Origin: Comamonadaceae bacterium
GTDB taxonomy: Bacteria; Pseudomonadota; Gammaproteobacteria; Burkholderiales; Burkholderiaceae_C
Length of the DNA: 21,387 nucleotides
Direction of reading: 5' to 3'
Assembly (NCBI GenBank): GCA_947461325.1
Contig: CANHLD010000011.1
Coordinates: 1 to 21,387, forward strand
Shown here: in pieces, positions 15,536 to 21,387 of the stretch
How positions within the stretch are numbered: the stretch's first letter is position 1
Layout: each line of letters opens with the position of its first letter
Program-made: the position numbers and the translations under genes
The notes under the pieces: model-generated
The model's database searches: none
The model's input: the letters and a program-made list of their open reading frames with translations, nothing else
Told to the model about the DNA's origin: nothing

Positions 15536-15948
15536 AACTTCCCGAAAACAGCGCCGAATGGCGCGCCCATCTGGCTGCCAAAAACGCCGAACCGGTGGCC
15601 TACGAAGTCACGCGTCACGCCGCGACAGAACGCCCCTACACCGGACGCTATGAATCCCATTGGGACAAAGGTGTATACCGCTGCATGTGTTGTGACAATT
15701 TGCTTTTCGAGTCCGACACCAAATTTGATGCAGGCTGCGGTTGGCCAAGTTTTTACAAGGCAAGTGACGACAAAGCAATTGAAGAGCGAACCGATACCGC
15801 CCACGGCATGTTGCGAACCGAAACCGTGTGCTCAGTTTGCAAAGCGCATCTGGGGCATGTGTTCCCAGACGGACCTGCGCCTACCGGGTTGCGCTACTGC
15901 ATGAATTCGGCGGCTTTGTCTTTCGAACCTGAGCAAGGCAAGTCATGA
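15532..15948 (+). CDS. msrB: Peptide-methionine (R)-S-oxide reductase MsrB
   Basis: MsrB reduces the R-epimer of methionine sulfoxide in proteins, using thioredoxin. The 138 residues are normal for the stand-alone enzyme. Zinc is held by Cys51/Cys54 (in CMCC) and Cys100/Cys103 (in CSVC). The catalytic Cys123 lies in RYCMNSAAL, and GCGWPSF (68-74) and HLGHVFPDGP (106-115) are the other signatures. The ATG at 15532 overlaps the selO TGA by four bases, so translation is probably coupled; no independent ribosome site is seen. An in-frame TTG at 15523 is a weaker choice. No signal peptide is present, so it is cytoplasmic. It is the second gene of a four-gene overlapping series. Confidence 0.96.
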   Translation: MKLPENSAEWRAHLAAKNAEPVAYEVTRHAATERPYTGRYESHWDKGVYRCMCCDNLLFESDTKFDAGCGWPSFYKASDDKAIEERTDTAHGMLRTETVCSVCKAHLGHVFPDGPAPTGLRYCMNSAALSFEPEQGKS

Positions 15949-16523
15949 AACTGTTGATAGATTTTTTTCCGATTGCCTTGTTTTTCATCGCTTTCAAATT
16001 CGCAGGTATTTACGTAGCTACTGCCGTGGCGATGCTGGCAACTTTGGTGCAAATCGGCTGGTTGTATTTCAAGTACGGCAAAGTTGAACCCATGCAATGG
16101 ATCAGTTTGGGCATCATCACCGTGTTTGGCGGTGCGACCTTGCTAACCCACAATGACACATTCATCAAATGGAAGCCCACCATCTTGTTTTGGTTGATGG
16201 GCTGCATATTGATTGGCGGACAGCTGTTGATGAAGAAAAATTTCATCAAATCCTTGATGTCAGCTCAACTTTCATTGCCCGACGAGATTTGGCAAAAGTT
16301 GTTGTGGAGTTGGGCTGTGTTTTTTACTGTCAAGGGTGGGCTCAACCTGTGGGTGGCTTTTAACTATGACACCGACACTTGGGTTAATTACAAATTGTTC
16401 GGCAGTATGGGCTTGATGCTTTTATTTGTTTTGGGTCAAGGTGTGTATCTCAGCAAACACATACAACCACAACCGGAAGATCCAAACGACAAAGCACAAG
16501 CCAAAACAACGGAGGAGCCATGA
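15945..16523 (+). CDS. yciB: Inner-membrane septation protein A (YciB/IspZ family)
   Basis: This 192-residue membrane protein is typical of YciB, an inner-membrane protein tied to cell-envelope and septum synthesis. About five to six hydrophobic segments are seen (roughly 5-20, 22-43, 52-66, 78-94, 118-136, 150-167). Family features are LLIDFFPIALFFIAFK (3-18), the pair KWKPTILFWLMG (near 75-86), and KGGLNLWVAF in the second half. The tail from about 172 is polar and ends in TTEEP. The start overlaps the msrB stop by four bases, with AAGG seven bases upstream. The link with MsrB and BolA is positional; no shared biochemical role can be read from it. Confidence 0.93.
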   Translation: MKLLIDFFPIALFFIAFKFAGIYVATAVAMLATLVQIGWLYFKYGKVEPMQWISLGIITVFGGATLLTHNDTFIKWKPTILFWLMGCILIGGQLLMKKNFIKSLMSAQLSLPDEIWQKLLWSWAVFFTVKGGLNLWVAFNYDTDTWVNYKLFGSMGLMLLFVLGQGVYLSKHIQPQPEDPNDKAQAKTTEEP

Positions 16524-16792
16524 ACATCAGCGCAGACCAATTACGAGCCAGGCTATCTTCCGATTTGACGCCCTTTTTTCTTCAAGTCGAAGATGAAAGT
16601 GCGGCCCACGCCGGTCACGCAGGCTCTGACGGTTCAGGACAAGGCACGCATTTCCGTGTGCGAATAGGAGCCCAAGCCTTTGAAGGCATCAGCCGAGTAG
16701 CGCGTCACCGTCTTGTGTATGATGCGTTGCAACAATTTACTGACCAGGGTTTGCATGCGCTGGCCATCGAAATTGTCGATGCACCTAATTGA
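16520..16792 (+). CDS. bolA: BolA-family protein
   Basis: The 90-residue protein has the BolA/IbaG fold features. A helix leads into VEDESAAHAGHAG (23-35), then a glycine-rich loop, then GTHFRVRIGAQAFEG (42-56) and the conserved RHRLVYDAL (62-70). BolA proteins commonly bind monothiol glutaredoxins and [2Fe-2S] clusters and influence cell shape and stress responses; some bind DNA. His30, His33 and His63 are candidate metal ligands. GGAGG sits four bases before the ATG, and the start overlaps the yciB stop by four bases. It is the last gene of the overlapping series. Which BolA subfamily it belongs to is not decided from sequence alone. Confidence 0.92.
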   Translation: MNISADQLRARLSSDLTPFFLQVEDESAAHAGHAGSDGSGQGTHFRVRIGAQAFEGISRVARHRLVYDALQQFTDQGLHALAIEIVDAPN

Positions 16793-16821
16793 AACTGCGG
16801 CAGATTTATTCCCGCAATTTC
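16791..16821 (+). other. Imperfect hairpin after bolA
   Basis: GAAACTGCGG (16791-16800) and CCGCAATTTC (16812-16821) pair except for one mismatch, leaving an 11-base loop. It begins in the bolA stop codon. No U-run follows, so it is not a standard terminator; it may protect the bolA mRNA end or mark a processing point before the isomerase gene. Confidence 0.35.
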
Positions 16822-16852
16822 AAACCTGATTTATCTCTTAGAAAGCCATTCC

Positions 16853-17635
16853 ATGAATTCTCCCTTTTTAAAAACTGTATTGTTGACTGCTCTTTTGGCT
16901 GCCTCGGCGGTCAGCGCACAAAACATCGCTATCGTGAACGGCAAAGCGGTGCCTAAAGCCCGTTTGCAAGCATTGGCAGCGCAACTTGAGCGCTCAGGCC
17001 GCCCCGTAAATCCCGAAATGGAGCAACAACTGCGTGAAGAAGTGATTGTTCGAGAAGTCTTCATGCAAGAAGCACAAAGCAAAGGCATGGACGCTTCAGA
17101 GGATTTCAAAACGCAAATGGAACTTGCTCGTCAAAGTCTGTTGATCCGTGAACTGTTTGCTGATTTTCAAAAAAACAATCCCGTCACTGATGCCGAAATC
17201 AAAGCTGAATACGACAAGTTCGCCGGTCTGAGCGGCAGCGGTAAAGAGTACAAAGCTCGCCACATCTTGGTGGAAAAAGAAGAGCAGGCCAAAGCCATCA
17301 TCGCCAGCTTGAAAAAGGGCGGCAAGTTTGATGAGATTGCCAAAAAGCAATCCAAAGATCCAGGCTCAGGTGCCAAAGGTGGTGATTTGGATTGGGCTAA
17401 CCCAGCCAGTTTCGTCAAAGAGTTCTCAGAAGCCATGGTGGCATTGAAAAAAGGTCAAACCACAGACACAGCGGTGAAAACCCAGTTCGGTTATCACATC
17501 ATTCGCTTGGACGATGTGCGGGATGCGCAACTGCCTAAGTTGGACGAAGTCAAACCGCAAATTCTGCAGCAATTGCAAACCAACAAGTTGGCCGAGTTTC
17601 AGCAATCATTGCGTGACAAAGCCAAAATAGAATAA
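16853..17635 (+). CDS. Secreted parvulin-type peptidyl-prolyl cis-trans isomerase
   Basis: This 260-residue periplasmic folding factor resembles SurA/PpiC-type isomerases. Residues 1-22 are a signal peptide with cleavage likely between SAVSA and Gln23. Residues about 23-125 are a helical chaperone-like region beginning IAIVNGKAVPKARL. Residues 133-222 are the parvulin domain, with KARHILV (134-140), a GGKFDEIAKKQSKDPGSGAKGG stretch (cited by ends: G156 to G177) and GYHIIRLDD (213-221). No lipobox cysteine is present. The ATG at 16853 has only a weak AGAAAG site, but it begins the signal peptide. It follows bolA by 60 bases and ends at a strong terminator. It would help outer-membrane or periplasmic proteins fold; the clients are unknown. 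Confidence 0.92.
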   Translation: MNSPFLKTVLLTALLAASAVSAQNIAIVNGKAVPKARLQALAAQLERSGRPVNPEMEQQLREEVIVREVFMQEAQSKGMDASEDFKTQMELARQSLLIRELFADFQKNNPVTDAEIKAEYDKFAGLSGSGKEYKARHILVEKEEQAKAIIASLKKGGKFDEIAKKQSKDPGSGAKGGDLDWANPASFVKEFSEAMVALKKGQTTDTAVKTQFGYHIIRLDDVRDAQLPKLDEVKPQILQQLQTNKLAEFQQSLRDKAKIE

Positions 17636-17648
17636 TTTTATTCACTCC

Positions 17649-17689
17649 AAAAAAGCCCCGGATATCTCACATAACCGGGGCTTTTTTTT
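17649..17689. terminator. Strong bidirectional intrinsic terminator between convergent genes
   Basis: A perfect 13-base-pair stem, AAAAAAGCCCCGG (17649-17661) with CCGGGGCTTTTTT (17675-17687), encloses a 13-base loop. On the plus strand it ends in eight U after the isomerase gene. On the minus strand it ends in six U, twelve bases after the stop of the 132-residue gene. It serves both. Confidence 0.93.
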
Positions 17690-17700
17690 GAGGCCTGCGC

Positions 17701-18099
17701 TTATTTGTGCGCTTCGACGATAGGTATCACATGTGCTAGGGCAAAGGGCACGCTTTGCAAAATATGGCTGGTTCGGATCTTTTCAAATTCGTTGATGATG
17801 CTGGCAGCGTCAGTGTGGTTTTGTATCAAATGCTTGATGATCTGCACCATGTTTTTTTGTAACGTGATATTTGTTTTCATGGCGTGTTCCAGCGTTTTGG
17901 TTTGTTCGCTTTTTTGTTTGGGTTTTTGCATGATGTCATGATTTTGCACAGGGGCAGGATCGAGATGAACCACTGGCAACTCAGAGTGCTGATGCTCTAG
18001 GCTAGTCAAGTCAGCTTGTAATTCACTCAGTTGAACGTAACTGTTGTAGAGCAAATCCACAAGTTCCCTGTCCCTGGTGATATTGGTATTCATGTTCAT
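17701..18099 (-). CDS. Hypothetical protein, 132 residues, unrecognised
   Basis: I do not recognise this protein. It looks real because it has an ATG with AAAGGAAG six bases upstream, follows purL by 43 bases in the same direction, and ends twelve bases before a strong terminator. No signal peptide or membrane span is evident. Residues about 5-40 (RELVDLLYNSYVQLSELQA and on) and 70-108 look helical and heptad-like, suggesting a coiled coil. Between them is a polar, Gln/Lys/Pro-rich linker (about 45-68). The C-terminal part, SVPFALAHVIPIVEAHK, is more hydrophobic. The composition is rich in Gln, His, Asn and Ile. A small soluble oligomeric protein is the most that can be said. A link to purine synthesis is not shown. 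Confidence 0.7.
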   Translation of the reverse strand: MNMNTNITRDRELVDLLYNSYVQLSELQADLTSLEHQHSELPVVHLDPAPVQNHDIMQKPKQKSEQTKTLEHAMKTNITLQKNMVQIIKHLIQNHTDAASIINEFEKIRTSHILQSVPFALAHVIPIVEAHK

Positions 18100-18105
18100 G
18101 GGGTA

Positions 18106-18113
18106 CTTCCTTT
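18106..18113 (-). promoter_or_regulatory. Ribosome binding site of the 132-residue gene
   Basis: AAAGGAAG on the minus strand lies six bases before the ATG at 18099. A second ATG two codons later (18093) would have a longer spacing. Its quality is one of the main reasons to accept this unrecognised gene as translated. Confidence 0.7.
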
Positions 18114-18142
18114 GTTTGGAATATAAAAAGCCAGCCTGTCTC

Positions 18143-21100
18143 TCAGTCTACCCAACGCCGAGCGTTGCGCCATATTCGCATCCAGGGGCTGAAGTCGGTG
18201 GGTTTTTGGAAATTACTTTGAGCGGTCCAACTGAACTGCAATTGCCTGAACACCCGCTCCGGGTGCGGCATCATGGCAGTGAACCTGCCATCTGCCGTGG
18301 TGACTGCGGTTAGTCCACCTGGACTACCGTTGGGGTTAAGCGGGTAGGCTTCGGTGGCTTTGCCTTGGTGGTCGGTGAAGCGCATCGCAGCCAGCACTTT
18401 GTCTGCGCTGCCGCGTTCGCTGAAATCTGCATAGCCTTCGCCGTGCGCTACTGCAATCGGCAATCTGCTGCCTGCCATACCTTGGAAAAACAAACTGGGT
18501 GACGCCATCACTTCTACTTGCGACAAACGCGCCTCAAAACGCTCACTTTGGTTATCGGTGAAACGCGGCCAGTCTTGCGCACCGGGGATCAATACGGCCA
18601 ACTCGGCGAACATCTGGCAGCCGTTACACACACCAAGCGCAAAAGTGTTTTTTCTCTCAAAAAATGTTTGAAACTGATCAGACAAAGCTGTGTTAAAAGT
18701 GATGCTGCGCGCCCAGCCCTTGCCTGCGCCCAAAGTGTCGCCGTAACTGAAACCGCCGCAAGCCACCAAGCCTTGAAAGTCTTTGAGATTGGCGCGTCCT
18801 TGCTGCAAATCGGTCATATGTACGTCGTAAGCATCAAAACCTGCTTCGGTGAATGCATAAGCCATTTCCACATGGGAATTCACACCTTGCTCGCGCAACA
18901 CCGCCACACGCGGACGCTGCTTGTGGATGTACGGGGCGGCCACATTGTCGAGCGCACCCGGTGTCAAGTGCACATGCAAACCCGGGTCGTCGGGCAGACC
19001 GGCAGCGGCATGTTCAGCGTCTGCTGATTGCGGGTTGTCTCGCTCGCGGCAAATTTTCCAACTGACGCTGTCCCACACCTGATGCAAATCAAACAAACTG
19101 GCGCTGAAGATTTCTTTCGCGTCTCGCCACACGCTGAGTTCGCCCACGCCTTTGCTGATACTCGAAGTGACCGGCCGGGTTTTGCCGATGACATGGCTGC
19201 ATACCGACAAGCCATGATGTCTTAGCGTTTGCATCACCTGATCACGCAAGTCCGTGCGCACCTGAATCACTGCACCAAGTTCTTCAGTGAACAAGGCTTT
19301 GAGCGTGAGTTCATCGCGTCGGGCGCTTACCTGTTGCGACCAGTTTTTGCTGTCGCCATGGTCGGCGCGGCTGTCGCTGATGCCGTCGCCTTCAGTGACA
19401 AGCAGATCAATGTTCAAGGCCACGCCCACATGACCTGCAAACGCCATTTCAGCGACACAGGCCAGCAAGCCGCCGTCGCTGCGGTCGTGGTAAGCCAGTA
19501 TCCAACCCTTAGCGCGCAAATCGTTGATGGCATTCACCAACTGCTTCAAATCCTGGGCGTCATCTAGGTCAGGCACTTCGCCACCCGGTTGGTCTGTGGC
19601 TTGTGCCAGTATGCTGCCGCCCATGCGTTGTTGGCCGCGACCCAGATCAATCAAGATCAAACTGGTGTCGGACTCCATAGCGTTGAGTTGAGGCGTGAAA
19701 TTACCACGCACATCTTCAAGTGTGGCAAATGCAGTGACGATCAAACTGACCGGCGATGTCACTTGCTTGGACTGTCCGTTCTCCTGCCAACGGGTACGCA
19801 TGGACAAGCTGTCTTTACCCACTGGAATAGAAATACCCAGCGCCGGGCACAGCTCTAAGCCCACAGCTTTGACGGTGTCAAACAAGGCGGCGTCTTCGCC
19901 CGGTTCGCCGCAAGCAGCCATCCAGTTGGCAGACAGCTTGACCCGCTCCAAGTTAAATGGCGCGGCCAGCAGGTTGGTAATGGCTTCTGCCACGGCCATG
20001 CGCCCCGAAGCAGGTGCATTAATGGCTGCCAATGGCGTGCGTTCGCCCAAAGACATGGCTTCGCCGGCCACACTTTTGTAATCCGCCAAGGTGATGGCGC
20101 AATCGGCGACAGGCACTTGCCAAGGGCCGACCATTTGGTCGCGGTGACTCAACCCGCCCACCGTGCGGTCCCCAATCGTGATTAGGAAACGTTTGCTCGC
20201 GACGGTGGGGTGCGACAAAACTTTGAGCACCGCGTCTTGCAGGCTGAGGTCATTCGCTTGAAAGTCTTGCAATGGGCTGTCAAGGCGCTGCACATCGCGT
20301 GTCATTTTGGGCGGCTTGCCGAGCAACACATCTAAAGGCATGTCCACCGCATCTACGGCGTCAGTATGTTTGACGGTGAGATGTGCGTCATCAGTGGTGA
20401 CACCCACGACCGAGAAAGGACAGCGTTCGCGTTCACAAAAAAACTGAAACTGCGGCAGTGAATCAGGTGCAATCGCCAGCACATAACGTTCCTGGCTTTC
20501 GTTACTCCAAATTTCTTTGGGTGATAAACCGCTTTCTTCCAAAGGAACATGGCGTAAATCAAAACGCGCACCGCGACCTGCATCGTTCACAAGCTCCGGA
20601 AACGCATTCGATAAACCGCCTGCACCCACATCGTGTATGGCCAATATGGGTGTGTTTTTGCCTAAAGCGTTGCAAAGGTTGATCACCTCTTGGGCGCGGC
20701 GTTGAATTTCCGGGTTGCCGCGTTGCACCGAATCAAAATCCAACGAGACCGCGTTGCTGCCGCTGGCCAAAGAACTGGCGGCACCACCGCCCATGCCTAT
20801 GCGCATGCCCGGACCGCCGAGTTGAATGAGCAAAGTGCCTGCAGGAAACAAGAGTTTGTGTGTCAGCTCTTCACGCACCACGCCCAAGCCGCCTGCCAGC
20901 ATGATGGGCTTGTGGTAACCGCGTTGCACACCGTTGACCACTTGTTCGTATTCTCGGAAATAACCCAGCAGATTCGGTCTGCCGAACTCATTATTGAAAG
21001 CGGCACCGCCCAAAGGTCCTTCGGTCATGATTTGCAAAGCAGATGCCATGTGTGCGGCTTGCCCGATGCCACTGCCCCACAGCTTGGATACGCTGAAACC

Positions 21101-21387
21101 AGTCAGGCCTGCCTTGGGTTTGGCGCCGCGCCCGGTGGCGCCTTCATCGCGAATTTCCCCGCCCGCGCCCGTGGCCGCGCCCGGATAAGGTGAAATAGCT
21201 GTCGGGTGGTTGTGCGTTTCCACCTTCATCAAAATATGTTGAACGCCGCTGCTTTTGTCGTAACGCGGCATGTAGCCGGTGAGTGCTGCGGTAAAGCGCT
21301 CGACCTGATGTCCATGCATGATGGCGGCGTTATCCGAGTAAGCCACCACCGTGTGTTGCGGGTGGGTTTTGTGCGTGTGACGGATCA
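18143..21387 (-). CDS. purL: Phosphoribosylformylglycinamidine synthase PurL (large type), N-terminus outside window
   Basis: PurL converts FGAR to FGAM with glutamine and ATP in purine biosynthesis. About 1081 residues are visible and the frame stays open to the right edge. The first readable residues include HTVVAYSDNAAIMHG, which matches the region some 200-250 residues into the roughly 1300-residue enzyme, so the GTG at 21349 is not a start. Seen are KVETHNHPTAISPYPGAATG, the paired ATP-grasp-like synthase halves (for example GPLGGAAFNNEFGRPN and later SVGKDSLSM-type IPVGKDSLSM), and a C-terminal glutaminase domain. That domain has its nucleophile Cys in GVCNGCQM (codon 18628-18626) and MPHPERVFRQ near the end. 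No internal stop or frameshift is seen. Stop TGA is at 18145-18143. Confidence 0.96.
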   Translation of the reverse strand, partial: IRHTHKTHPQHTVVAYSDNAAIMHGHQVERFTAALTGYMPRYDKSSGVQHILMKVETHNHPTAISPYPGAATGAGGEIRDEGATGRGAKPKAGLTGFSVSKLWGSGIGQAAHMASALQIMTEGPLGGAAFNNEFGRPNLLGYFREYEQVVNGVQRGYHKPIMLAGGLGVVREELTHKLLFPAGTLLIQLGGPGMRIGMGGGAASSLASGSNAVSLDFDSVQRGNPEIQRRAQEVINLCNALGKNTPILAIHDVGAGGLSNAFPELVNDAGRGARFDLRHVPLEESGLSPKEIWSNESQERYVLAIAPDSLPQFQFFCERERCPFSVVGVTTDDAHLTVKHTDAVDAVDMPLDVLLGKPPKMTRDVQRLDSPLQDFQANDLSLQDAVLKVLSHPTVASKRFLITIGDRTVGGLSHRDQMVGPWQVPVADCAITLADYKSVAGEAMSLGERTPLAAINAPASGRMAVAEAITNLLAAPFNLERVKLSANWMAACGEPGEDAALFDTVKAVGLELCPALGISIPVGKDSLSMRTRWQENGQSKQVTSPVSLIVTAFATLEDVRGNFTPQLNAMESDTSLILIDLGRGQQRMGGSILAQATDQPGGEVPDLDDAQDLKQLVNAINDLRAKGWILAYHDRSDGGLLACVAEMAFAGHVGVALNIDLLVTEGDGISDSRADHGDSKNWSQQVSARRDELTLKALFTEELGAVIQVRTDLRDQVMQTLRHHGLSVCSHVIGKTRPVTSSISKGVGELSVWRDAKEIFSASLFDLHQVWDSVSWKICRERDNPQSADAEHAAAGLPDDPGLHVHLTPGALDNVAAPYIHKQRPRVAVLREQGVNSHVEMAYAFTEAGFDAYDVHMTDLQQGRANLKDFQGLVACGGFSYGDTLGAGKGWARSITFNTALSDQFQTFFERKNTFALGVCNGCQMFAELAVLIPGAQDWPRFTDNQSERFEARLSQVEVMASPSLFFQGMAGSRLPIAVAHGEGYADFSERGSADKVLAAMRFTDHQGKATEAYPLNPNGSPGGLTAVTTADGRFTAMMPHPERVFRQLQFSWTAQSNFQKPTDFSPWMRIWRNARRWVD

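Noticed and set aside
21347..21349. GTG as the purL start
   Set aside because: The frame continues upstream to the window edge with PurL-like residues, and the protein would lack its N-terminal domain.
1..21387. CRISPR array, tRNA, insertion sequence or phage remnant
   Set aside because: No regularly spaced repeats, cloverleaf, transposase or terminal inverted repeats were seen; coding sequence fills nearly the whole window.

Overview
The window looks like a dense chromosomal segment of a beta-proteobacterium, most likely a Burkholderiales member near the Comamonadaceae. I infer this from the protein families, the moderate GC content judged by eye, and the selO-msrB-yciB-bolA-ppiC block facing purL, an arrangement I associate with that group. 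There are 17 complete or partial protein genes of known family and one unrecognised gene. No gene-free stretch exceeds 100 bases. I see no tRNA, rRNA, CRISPR array, insertion sequence, phage gene or attachment site.

Region 1 (1-13975, all minus strand) reads as one catabolic module. In transcription order it holds an AlkK-like fatty-acyl-CoA ligase, a branched-chain-amino-acid-type (HAAT/Liv) ABC importer (binding protein, LivH, LivM, LivG, LivF), a fused enoyl-CoA hydratase/3-hydroxyacyl-CoA dehydrogenase, a thiolase, a terminator-like hairpin, a large acyl-CoA dehydrogenase, an SDR oxidoreductase, a zinc-free MDR reductase, and the first 18 codons of a glutathione S-transferase-fold protein cut by the window edge. 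Together they could import a carboxylic acid, activate it with CoA and degrade it by beta-oxidation. A 14-bp-arm inverted repeat precedes the hydratase/dehydrogenase gene. Two GGGT-N3-CCCT boxes precede the binding-protein gene.

Region 2 (14039-17635, plus strand) begins divergently from the ligase. selO, msrB, yciB and bolA follow one another with 4-base ATGA overlaps, and a secreted parvulin-type peptidyl-prolyl isomerase comes after a 60-base gap. The theme is redox and protein quality control plus envelope or septum maintenance. It ends in a strong bidirectional terminator.

Region 3 (17701-21387, minus strand) converges on that terminator. It holds purL, the large purine-biosynthesis amidotransferase, open through the right edge of the window and missing its N-terminal part. 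A 132-residue unrecognised protein follows directly downstream.

The most interesting material is the transporter-plus-beta-oxidation module. Its binding protein appears to lack the acidic residue that holds an amino-acid ammonium group. Its two ATPase subunits carry unusual substitutions that both fall in the same composite ATP site. Its substrate cannot be told from the sequence.
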